From Nymphaea colorata (lineage: Eukaryota > Streptophyta > Magnoliopsida > Nymphaeales > Nymphaeaceae): a stretch of DNA of 64,000 nt. The position numbers and the translations under genes were made by a program. The notes beneath the pieces are model-generated. The model was not told the DNA's origin, searched no databases, and was given only the letters and a program-made list of their open reading frames with translations. Of this stretch, positions 42,276 to 52,585 are shown in pieces (position 1 is the stretch's first letter; each line of letters begins with the position of its first letter). Location of the stretch: the NCBI RefSeq assembly GCF_008831285.2, contig NC_045145.1:21778040-21842039 (forward strand), read 5' to 3'.

Positions 42276-42297
42276 TTAACATATATATATATATATA
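42276..42297. repeat. (TA)n microsatellite
   Basis: About ten TA units directly after the dispersed repeat. Confidence 0.85.
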
Positions 42298-42299
42298 AA

Positions 42300-43760
42300 A
42301 AAGGATAAGGATAAGCTACCGTTTTTACTGTTGTTGCAGCGGCCCCCTATTGACGCGACCCAGCGGCCCCCTTTTGGCAGTTGTAGGGCCGGCCTTTCCG
42401 GTAATTTAATGTCATCAGCAACGCGGCTTAGACCGAGACCCTGCCTTGAAGAGAGAGAGAGAGAGAGAGAGTACCGCGTTTGCCTTCTCCCACCGACTGC
42501 GGGATCCTCAAGAACTTGAGCGAGAGGAAACGTTATTTATTAAAGACCAGAAAGGAGGAAACTTCTACGTTGCTTCCCCATTTAATCATCGTTCACTTGA
42601 ATGGTGGGTGGCTTCTTTCTTTCAGTGATGAAACCCTTAATAAATGCCTTATCAGTTCTTTCTTTCAGTGATGAAACCCTTAATAAATGCCTTATCAGTC
42701 CACACATCAGTTTGCATCAATCGGATGCAAGACTTGCAAGTCCTGCTGTTCAAATCGGAGGGAATCTGCTTAAATAATTTGCTTGTAATTCAATCTCCCA
42801 GACTTGGTTTGATGTGCATTGGCCGATTCGAAAGGTTAAAAATTTTAGCAATATATGCATATTGTTTTGCCGATTATTCACGTATTCATGTCTTCTTATA
42901 ATGTGTAAAGGCACAGAGACATGATCAGTTCTTGTATTTGGTTTGAATAACTCAGTGAGACGCAAGCTGCTTTTGTCTGAACCTTCCCTGGCCCTTAAAA
43001 CTCTACATCAAGTACTTCTGAACGGATCGGGTCAGGATCCAACTTGCTATCGGTTGTGGATGTATTTCGATTTTCAACATCCAGGAGTCACGCTAAAAAA
43101 CAGGCATCCACTGCTCTGTTGGCCTTCTTTGACCGGTCCCTGTTCGGGGCTTGTTTTTTATGTACTTTTTGGAAGTCAGCCCCCAGCACCACGCCCTATT
43201 AATGGAGCTGCGAAGACCCAACTCAACTATTCAACTTTTGACCTCTTCAAGAACGACCAACGAAAGTCCTCGACTTAAATAGTGGTCTATTAGAAAACAC
43301 ATGCAAGTTTTGGGGTTCATCTTTATCTTTAGCCGTCGAGGGTTCTCTATTTCTTATCAATTTAGATGCTGCGACCTACCACCTTTCTTTGCTTCATTTT
43401 TTATTAACCTACCACCTTTCTTTGTTTCATTTTTTATTTTATATGAAAGAAGGACATAATTTATCGTGTTAAAGTTAAAGGCAATGTTCATAGGTAAACC
43501 CGCGTTTGGACTGTACTAAAAGTTGGCCGTCCATGAAAATTTTTTCGTTTCTTATAGAAGAAGATGGAAGACGACAACCAACGTGGAGTCTCCTTGCCCA
43601 CATCAGTCAAAGTTTCAGAGATACGATATTTTACCTTATATAACTTGAGTATAATGTAAACTTATACTAGTAGAATATCGACTATATGGTTGAGCATTAA
43701 ATTGCGTTGAGACAAGTCAATATAAGATGCTAAAAGGAATGGAATATACTACAAGCCCGG
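42300..43760. other. Intergenic DNA with GA tract and 43-bp duplication
   Basis: (GA)n at about 42449-42470. TTCTTTCTTTCAGTGATGAA and its continuation to CTTATCAG are repeated in tandem at 42613 and 42656. Overlapping plus-strand frames at 42331-42901 have no motif and run through these repeats, so none is annotated. Confidence 0.6.
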
Positions 43761-43762
43761 AA

Positions 43763-43814
43763 AGAATCGAGTGAAAAAAGTAAGGTACAGAATCGAGTGA
43801 AAAAAGTAAGGTAC
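43763..43814. repeat. 26-bp perfect tandem duplication
   Basis: AGAATCGAGTGAAAAAAGTA and the following AGGTAC occur twice in direct succession about 1.1 kb upstream of EDS1-like copy 1. Confidence 0.9.
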
Positions 43815-44901
43815 CCTTTTATCTGGACCTTTTTAACTCGATTTTGAAAGCTTAAAACCTGAATGGTGGTGAGAAAAAAAAAAAAATCCAGGACTTCCCG
43901 AGATCATCGATTCAATTGTCTTCCTGCTGCAGAGTCATGAAAAGGTGATGCATGCAAACGTGAAGGTGACAATCTCCCCCAAGATTTGGTACTTCTGGTC
44001 CGCTTTTCAAAGGCTTCCGCCGTAACGATGGACCTTAACCGTCACTAAAAGAGGCAGATTTTCACTTAAACCCAATCATTTTGCTTTGATGCCAAAAAGA
44101 GGAACTCAAAAATCATTATTTCATCATGAAATTGGAGGTCACATGTTATCGACAAATCCGATTCTGTTCCCGTTATTGACTTGGTATTTCTTTTAGCAAA
44201 TTTGAAACGCTCATAAGGTTTGAGAAAATGTAACAAGGTTAGTAAATAAGCACTCAACTTTGGCAGCAGGAAATTCTAAAAAAAGCCTGCTCACTAAGAA
44301 AAATTATTAACTTTTGATACAAAATGACAAAAACCTTCGGATGGAAGAATAGTTCTAAAATACATTATCACTTTACACCAAACTTAATGTTTCTTACTCA
44401 TAGAATTTAAACAAAATAATTGTGAATATGTAAAGTCAACTTAGGATAATTAAAAGAAAACACCTGTGATCATTCCGTGTTAATAATCGGAAATGTCTTA
44501 TGACATAAGATCTCAAGTGATGGAATCCTTTGACCTTTTGTGAATAAAATGTACTGAAAGAAGTTTTAGAACAGATATATATTCATGAAATATCATAAAA
44601 TGTCGTTGCCTCAAAGTAACAATCTATCAGGATTCGTTAGGGCATATGTTCATAGCGATGGACAGATTCATGGTGTGTGATGGGGCGTCATGATACCTAG
44701 TTTAGAAAACTGAACTGACTCTGAGGCCTTTTGTTGGAAACGTTTAAAATGTGGGTCGTGTATTTAAATTAATAATAAATTTTGTGCCCAACTGAAAAAA
44801 TTCTTTGAGAAAATAATGCCAAGAAGGAAGACACAGCGACGGGAGAAGAAATATAAGGAAAAGCCCTTCTGACGAGGCTGTGGCCTGCGAGCCGGAAGGG
44901 G
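43815..44901. other. Upstream region of EDS1-like copy 1
   Basis: No gene. A TATA-like AT-rich stretch (TATTTAAATTAATAATAAAT, 44761-44780) lies about 130 bases before the start codon of copy 1 and may be its core promoter. Confidence 0.4.
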
Positions 44902-47900
44902 ATGGGCAAGCTGGACAACGAAGTGGTGAGGAGGTGCTGCTCTGCAGCCTTCGACGCCCATAAGTCCAGATCCCGCTTTACCCTCAAAAAATCGGTCAGA
45001 ACCCACGCCATCTTCGCCTTCCCCTGCTCCTGGTCCGTCGGCGACTGGTTCCGGCGGGAAGGCTTCGGCGAGTCGAAGGTCGATCCCACCCTCTTTCCGT
45101 CCCTGAAAGTTCTCGGCACCGGCGTCGTAGCCTGCGCGAACGAAGCCTTCTCCTCCCGATTCCGGCACGTCCTGGAGGCGACCAGTCTAGAACTCGAGGT
45201 AAGTAAGGCCAAGCTCCGTTCTCTTTAGGGGTTCTTCACTAATCCGATTAAACGCGAGCATATAGTAACGCGGTTAGCACTTAGCAGCGGGTGCTTTCAA
45301 TGCGAAACCATCACCGAGAAAAGTGGGGAAGCACTTGGAGCGTGGAGTACCGAAACGGTAGCTGTGTAATTCCCAGCTTGGCTTCCGCCGGAATAATTTC
45401 AGGTGACCTGAGAACACGTTAATTCGTTGGTTCGGACCTTGAATTACACGTTCTGGGGACAGGACCATCCTGTTTCAATAAAAAACGAATATGCTATCAA
45501 ATTGTGTTATTTAAAACATGTCGGTGGTTAAGATACTTTGATTATAGCGACGTCCCCATATAATTGAAAGATCACCGATTGAAGCCACCTACTGGTCAAC
45601 TACAAGTAAGTTTTGATATAAAAGAACAATGTTTGTTCCTGTAGTAAAGAAGAATCTGTAAGCCTATAACCGTTCTGCATCTTGCGACGGACGCAGGCTA
45701 GCAGGGACGCCGGGGACACGACGTTCGGGCGTCCCGGGAACGGAAAGAATGAAATGCAGCCCCTACTTCGAAAAGCAACAGATTGTGACATAAGTTACGT
45801 TAAGTCAGTTGACCCTACTTCGAAAAGCAACAGATTCTTCGCTGACCTCACTTTCATCATCTAGCTGGTTAGTTGACAGGGAAATTATTTTGTGCATGTA
45901 TATATATATATATATATAGGTGATAATTTCGTTTTTTAGTCATGAATTACCACTTCCTTTTAGTTTGATACTCTAATCTAACTAGGGATGTGAGCGGATT
46001 GTGTGAACTCGGCTAGGGAAAGAAATTTGGATACAGTTGCTGATGGGATGTGGATTGGATTTGGCTTTTGAGCCCAGTTTCTTAATTGAGTTTGGATTTG
46101 AGTCTGGTATCTAACTGAGAGATCGAATAAAAATTTGACAAGATTTGACTAATCATGAGATCCAATTTCAGTTCTGAGGGCTGATTAAATCGAATCCATA
46201 AAGTGTATTGGATTTGTCCGGAATTTGAACCGATTACATCACTATACACTGTTCCTTATCTAACATGACCTATAACCTCTGATCTAGCAGTAGCAACTGA
46301 TGGTCGAGTAGTAAAAGTAAAACTCATGCCCTCATATCTGACTGTTAAATTTATGTAGCAACTGTAATTTGCAAGAATTTTCTGCAAGATTGCCTGCATA
46401 GTTCGTGGCGATTCACGTGCAACAATGTGCTTAGCATCAAACTCTTGTACAGGTGACCAAGGCAATCAAAAAGAAGAGGAAGATAGTCTTTACTGGGCAT
46501 TCAAGTGGAGGTGCTCTAGCAATTCTTGCAACCATCTGGCTGCTAGAACGGCGTCTAGATTCCTGTACTCCACTCTGTGTAACCTTCGGTTCCCCACTGG
46601 TTGGGGACAAGACCTTTGGCCATGCAATCAGGAGAGAAGGCTGGTCCTCTTACTTCCAACACATAGTCTTCACCAGGGACATTACCCCCTGCATCGCTCT
46701 TGCTCCATTAGAGGACATTGAAACAGAATTCCAGGCCATTCTTCAGCAATGGAAACCCAAGAAGCAAGCGCAGAGCTCAATCTCCCTGTCCAGCGCGGGT
46801 TTTGATCAGTTGATCATCGACTTCTTCACCACTGTGATCAACAATGCTTTCTCTGCTGCAAGCCATGATTCCTGCGTACTGAGGTGCTGCAGCAGTGGAA
46901 TAGCTCTGTTGGGGGCAGTCGGTAGGACGGTAAAGGTCAGCCCTTACAGGCCTTTTGGGAGCTTTGTGTTCTGCTGTGGTGGGGGAAGGATGGTGTGGGT
47001 GGACAACCATGATGCTGTCTTGCAGCTCTTGTTCTACACCCTTCAGTTGGAGGACATCTATGGAAATATCACTGCGGCTGTACGCTATAGTGTCATGGAC
47101 CAACAGAAGAATTACAAGACAGAGGTCAAAGAGTATCTGAAGAAGATGAACATAGTTGTGTTGAATCGCTTGGAGGAGATTCCTCTTAGTCCGCTTGATG
47201 TTTGTGCTGGCTGGACCAGCAACATTGATTCTGCCCTCAGAGAAATGGGTTTGGTCTGTCTCTCTCTCTCTCTCTCTGGTTGTTTTATTCTGCATATTCT
47301 TTGAAGAGCAGAGACGATAGATGATAGCGTTTAATTTCCTTGATGGTTACATAAGCTTCCCTGAAGAGGTGAAAATCAGTAGCCTAGATTGCACATGAAC
47401 CATGGTTTAAATCAAGCTAAAATTGAACTATAGCTATACTTTCAGGATGCTTGATCTGGGTCCTGTAACAAACAGGGCTGCTGTGAGGAGCCTTTCAAAA
47501 GTTTCATGGCCTTTTGAACTGCTGTCAGCAGGTAGAACTGACAAATAACATTTCATTGTGGATATGCCTTCTAAGGTTAATTTGTTTCTTCTTGAAAGAA
47601 AAGAATGTATCAAACATAAATTCTAAAGAATGTAAGAAGAACTTCACTAGTAATTTTAGTTGGAAAACTGTAAAAGCCTGTAGCACAGATGATCAATCTG
47701 CAGAGAAACTTTGGATGTATGAATTTAGAATTTCCACAAAAGAATTAATTGCATTTTCTGCTTTTCTTTCTTTTGTTGACTGGATATAGAGCGTGGAAGC
47801 AAGGCTTAGCCTGCGGGCCGCAGGGGAAGTGGAGAAGGAGAAGACCAAGAACCAGGAAAGAGTTGAAGGGTACTACCCCAAAGTCCAGGATTACCTAGCA

Positions 47901-48584
47901 ACCTTTCAAGCCTACCGAACAATCTGTGAGGCCAAGGGCATGTGCTACTATGATGCATTCAAGCTTCATAGGGACCTAGAGGACTTCAAAGCCTATGTGG
48001 ATCGCTTCGAACTGATTGGCATCTGGGAAGAGACGAGAGAAATGTTCCGGAACTTCGAGTTGCCGGACTCGTTCGAGTTGGACCGGAACTTGGTTAAAAT
48101 TGCGACGGATTTTCGCCTCTTGCTCGAGCCAATCGACATAGCCAACTACTATCGGCGCGACCTATACCGAGATGCTGGGCTCTATGAAACCGATTCAATT
48201 GCAAGACCCAAGTATTACAAGTACCCAGAGAGTTGGCTCAAGCACTTGCAGAGGTTCATACCAGAGGATGAAGACGAGCTGGGAAGAGGGAAAGTGAGCT
48301 TGGATTCCTGCTTCTGGGCAAGGGTGGAGAACATGTGCCTGGAGCTGAGAAAAGGGACGGAATTTGCCGAAATAGAAAGGGTAGTTTTGGAATTTGAGGA
48401 TGAGGTCTGTGCGTGGTTCGATAGGGGTGAACTGGGTCCGGATGTGCTCATGGAGGGCTCGACCTTCTTGAAGTGGTGGGCAATGTTGCCGCCGCACCAC
48501 CGGGCTAGGTCCTCTATCCGGGAGCGCATGGAAGCAAGGTGTGCTAATGGAGACGTCAACTTTCATGGAGGTTCTTATATTTGA
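44902..48584 (+). CDS. EDS1-like immune regulator, copy 1 (intact, divergent)
   Basis: EDS1-family proteins pair with PAD4 or SAG101 and relay signals from TIR-type immune receptors. Three phase-0 exons: 44902-45198 (99 codons), 46453-47253 (267) and 47790-48584 (264 plus stop), giving 630 residues, close to the usual length near 620. The lipase-like domain shows FTGHSSGG (nucleophile serine about residue 116) and FTRDITP (aspartate about 175). The family's third triad position, histidine, is glutamine here (about residue 316, in SVMDQQKNY). The C-terminal EP domain shows YYDAFKLH, ELPDSFE, EPIDIANYY, DSCFWARVE and GSTFLKWWAMLP, all EDS1 hallmarks. The intron 2 donor is GTCTGT. The N-terminal exon differs strongly from copies 2 and 3. 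Catalysis is thought dispensable for EDS1 immunity, so the protein may still work. Confidence 0.88.
45199..46452 (+). other. Intron 1 of EDS1-like copy 1
   Basis: Contains a direct repeat CCCTACTTCGAAAAGCAACA (45759 and 45810), a (TA)n tract at 45899-45919 and, at about 45985-46250, an AT-rich insertion-like stretch beginning TAGGGATGTGAGCGGATT. The last resembles plant short elements that start TAGGGATGT. No coding. Confidence 0.5.
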
Positions 48585-49480
48585 AGAGGCATGAGGTCCT
48601 TATGATCGTTGAATGTCTAGTCCAGCCAATGAACCTACCCAGGTCCATATCAGTTCATAGTTGAGAACTTGGACTTAGACTAAGTGGGCTAGGACCAAGT
48701 TGGGCCAGGTCAACCTGCTCGGCTCGACCCTAACTGGCGAGCAGAACTTGGCCGTGTTCTTCAGTGCAACTCAAGTTAAACTTTTCAAGTCTCTGCAACA
48801 TGCCTCCTCCTCACGTGTACAGCATGGTTCTGGCCGACAGTGGAGTGCCTTTTAGGAGCTTAGCCAAGGATAGCTTGATCTAGAAATCTAGAGAGAATTC
48901 AAAACTGTGTCTCCTTTATGTTGTGATTATCATCCCAATAAACAGAACAAGAAATATATGAAAACACATTTTTCAACATATGAGAACGAACCATTGATTC
49001 TTTTATTCATCAATTTCTGTAGTTCCGCCGTCCATTTATGTGAAACCCATCTGCAATACAAGTTTCAAATTGTAACCCTCCTCTAAATTCTCTCCCACCT
49101 GCGGCCACCTTCCAACGCCCAAAGAAGAGGGAAGATTCATCAGTCATCCTCCTGAACAATCTGTGGCACAAATTCTCGACGAAAGCGTCACTGCAATGCA
49201 GGCCAAAAGGTGTTTAACAGTGCGGTGGTAGTAGGGACATCAAACCCTTGATATTCGAAACAGATGTAACTGCGGTCATTAAAAACTGGCTTTCAACATG
49301 AATGGCTTTTGAATATATGATATTTATTTAAAATAAAATGTTATCCGAATAGAATTTAACCTTTATTTTAATCTGCGTCCAAATCCAAATTCGAACAGAT
49401 GTCATACCTCAAACCTAATTAAATCCTAGTTCTTAATAAGATGATGTTAATTTTTTTTGTTTTCTCAAAGTAGTTCGATC
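48585..49480. other. 3' flank of EDS1-like copy 1
   Basis: The stretch 49015-49190 (CATTTATGTGAAACCCATCT, then TCCTCTAAATTCTCTCCC and AAGAGGGAAGA) is clearly paralogous to 55995-56150 downstream of copy 2, so the gene duplication carried its 3' flank. 49230-49440 has AT-rich words of the dispersed repeat family. Confidence 0.7.
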
Positions 49481-49520
49481 TGAAATTAAATGCAGATCGA
49501 ATACATTGACATCCACACTA

Positions 49521-49622
49521 AAGAAGAAATCAAAATTAAGTACGTGGATTCAACTGTTATGTTCAGTTCTGCATTTACAAGTCCGGTCAGTGAATCTACG
49601 TACTTAAATTTAATTTCTTCTT
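49521..49622. repeat. Imperfect inverted repeat (hairpin-forming)
   Basis: The left arm 49521-49555 (starting AAGAAGAAATCAAAATTAAG) and the right arm 49588-49622 (complement starting AAGAAGAAATTAAATTTAAG) pair at roughly 31 of 35 positions around a loop of about 32 bases. It lies just past the RNase H end of the LINE relic. It could be a MITE-like fold-back, a small-RNA precursor or a chance inversion. Confidence 0.7.
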
Positions 49623-49749
49623 CAATATCCTCATTTTCTTTTCGAAGAACTGATGCTGGGAGGTTGCCCCAGAATTTATTGACAAAAAATGGGAGAGTAT
49701 ACACATAAAAAAAATAGGATCGGTGAGATCCAATACATTTACAAAATGT

Positions 49750-52090
49750 TCTCATATGGCCTCTAGTCTAGAGGGGGCGATGCCAAACTTTGTTGATAAT
49801 GGCACTGTCCGCTCTTTTGAGCAGGTGAAACACCTCAGGCAATGGGTCATCTCTAATAAAAAAACAGATTGTTTTGCAAACGACATGTGGAGCCACTCAA
49901 AACCTGTTGCAGAATATCGTCTCTCAAGCATTTGCAGCAGCGGTTGATGAAGCACTCATTGTTACAAATCATCTTAATGATGTCATCACGCCTATCAATT
50001 TCCTAAACTGCTAGTAGGTAGTGCTAGAGTAGGCAGCCTTCATCAGTAGCTCTACTTCCATCACTCCAGCAAGTGATGCCAAAGATGTAACACTCACTAC
50101 TCTCCCTAACTAGAGCTAACACATCCCTGCCATCCTTGTTAAGTGCTACCTAGAGCTAACACATCTCTACTATCCTTGTTAAGACGCACTGCAATGTGGA
50201 TATTATAAGAAGTTCCATGCTCCCACCTCCAACAGCCCCAAGGTAACCCTACCTCTAACCAAGTTAAGATAGCTTGTGTATCATTTTGCTTCCAGTCTCT
50301 AGAGATAATAAAATCACTGCAGTAACTCCATAGTGCCTTACAACTAGAGCTCCTAGCAGGTTTTTCCTCGTGCTTGCAATTGTTGCGTCATTTCCAAATA
50401 TGCCAAAGGATTATGTGCAGTAAATTCTTCCAGCACTTGAAAAAGATCTTGCTTTTAAATTTGCGAGAATTCCACCAGACAAGAGCATCTTTGACAGTTG
50501 TTGGCAAGAAATTGCTTTGCCCAAACTTCCTAATAACTAACTTCCACAAACTTTTGATTTCTCTGCAATGAAGGAAAACATGGTTAATATCTTCTTGAGT
50601 TTTTTTGCATATATAACATCTAAAAGCAAGTTGGAGCCCACGCTTTTGGGCTCTAGCATCAACATAGAGATGACCTTCAACTGCCAAGTAGGTAGTCCAT
50701 GTAGCACGGGGAGGGGCTCCAACTTTCCAAATGTAATTTCTCCAAGGCTAAATGGGGTTGCTTGTTCGCAACATTTTCCAAATATGGTGTCATGACATCG
50801 GACGGAAACCACAGTCCACCAAATCGATAATGTCCTGCCGGCTATCATCAAGCACCAGAAGTTGCATCGAAATGTTCATAGAATCAAGAAATAGTTGGAC
50901 ATAGGTTTCCAAGTACCTCCTTAATAGTGTAATTTATGGTGTCTTGAACGAGGGGCAAATGAGCAGGAGCGATCATGACTCTCAAATGAACTTGAGATTC
51001 AATTGGCTGTTAACATTTGATCAACCTCTTCCATAAGATAGATTCGCTCTCACTGAGTTTATAATGCCACAAACTCTTTTTGCTTAAATATTTGGCCTTG
51101 ACAAGATCAGTCCAGAGAGAATCCTGTGTGATGGCTTTAACCCTAATAAAACAGAAGTTAGTCCTATTAACATCTGCCATGCATCGAAGTCCAACTCCAC
51201 CCTCCACCTTTGGTTTGCAAAGAATACCTCAGCTGATAAGGTGCGACCCTTTTACCTCCATGTCATCCCCGCAGATGAAACCCGAGCAACTTGTCAATTT
51301 GATGGCAAGTAGACAAAGGAATCCATACAACCATCATCCAATAGTTAACCAAGCAAAGTCTACTGACATAAGAGAGTAGCTTCTGCTTCCAGCGAACATT
51401 CTTCTGATTAACTTTGATCACAAGATGCTCACATTGGCTCTAAGAGATGCCCTGAATTTGGAGAGGCAAGCCCAAATGTATAACTGGAAAATTGCTCCTT
51501 CTGCAACCCAGGACAGCACAAAGTCTGCTGCACTCCAACTCCAAAAAGTTGAAAAAAATGGACGTCTTGTTGGGATTAACTTTGAGTCCCGAACTTGCCT
51601 CAAACTCAGCAAGGCAATCTCTAAGGCCTAGAAAAAATGTCTTTTTCCTTGAATGAAAAAGAGTACATCATCGGTGTAAAAAGAGAAATGGATCAAGCTT
51701 ATAGAACTAACCTTGGGAGCCCAGATCCTTCCAAATTGCAAATAGGCCAGCATGTTATGGCTAAGTATTTCCATCATAACAATGAACAAGTAGGGGGATA
51801 GGGGGTCTCCCTGCCTCAACCCCCTGCTAGTGTAAAACCAGGAACCTTTCTTGTCGTTAATGAGAAGCACAGAGGACACAGTAGATACAACAGTCATAAT
51901 ACACTTGATCCAGTTGGAGCAAAATCCTAGAAACTTACGCCCATTCATCAAAAATTGCCAATTCAATCTGTCATAAGCCTTGCTAAGATCAATTTTAACA
52001 CATGCAGCTTTGGACTTGCTACGAGAGAGGGAATGAACCACCTCTTGGCTGAATAGAAAGCTGTCATGTTTCATATGTAAGACCAAAATA
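49750..52090 (-). mobile_element. 5'-truncated L1-clade LINE (ORF2 relic)
   Basis: Minus-strand blocks follow ORF2 order. The reverse transcriptase is at 52086-51628, with KIDLSKAYDRLNW, GLRQGDPLSPYLF and FYTDDVLFF in place of the usual F/YADD. Next is EGGVGLRCMADVNR with KYLSKKSLWHYKL (51207-51010), then a zf-RVT segment with CYICKKTQEDINHVFLHC (50687-50388). A decayed RNase H follows (NKDGRDVLALVRESSE near 50150, FAKQSVFLLE near 49870). The endonuclease and ORF1 are missing. Stops and frame changes separate the blocks, so it is dead. A short T tract at 49451-49459 could be the complement of its poly(A) tail. Confidence 0.8.
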
Positions 52091-52585
52091 AGAGTGAGAA
52101 CGCAATTGCATAGAGAGATAGGTTAGAACTTATCCATGGTCGTGGCTCCCTCCTTTTTGGAAAGAAAAACAATGTGAATTTTATTGATCCCCTTTACAAT
52201 GGGACTGGTTCGAAAAAATTTCTTGATAGGGATGCTCACATCGGACCTTATAATGGATCAAAACCAACAATAGAATTCATTACATTGGGAAAGTGAAAAA
52301 AATTACGAAAGAACAAAAGTTGAGTGTTTTCAGGTGAATAACTTTTAAAATTGAGTGTTGTTCCTCTTTGTAATTCTTTGTTCGAGGAAAATTAAACCGA
52401 AATTTCTCAAATGAATTGAGAGAAGAAGCCGCTGAGAGACTTCCGATCGCCTTCCCGTGGATGAGTCAACGTCAACGACATCTGATTAGCCGCCCATCGC
52501 ATCTATATTAAAAGATAAGATCTAAGTATATATACTGTGACATCGCCGGAACTCGGCCCATAGAGCTCTCTGGCTTCTCTCTCAT
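52091..52585. promoter_or_regulatory. Promoter region of EDS1-like copy 2
   Basis: From about 52385 the sequence aligns with the region before copy 3 (59680-59889): CGCTGAGAGACTTCC, GTCAACGNCATCT, GACATCGCCGGA and CCCATAGAG are shared. A TATA box candidate (TATATATA) is at 52527-52534. AGTCAA (W-box core TTGACT in complement) occurs at about 52466. Confidence 0.5.

Noticed and set aside
42331..42901. Overlapping plus-strand frames with an arginine- and glutamate-rich tract
   Set aside because: The tract is a (GA)n microsatellite and the frames run through a 43-bp duplication.
46777..47295. 172-codon minus-strand frame opposite EDS1-like copy 1 exon 2, and similar antisense frames in copies 2 and 3
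   Set aside because: Antisense shadows of the well-supported EDS1 exons.
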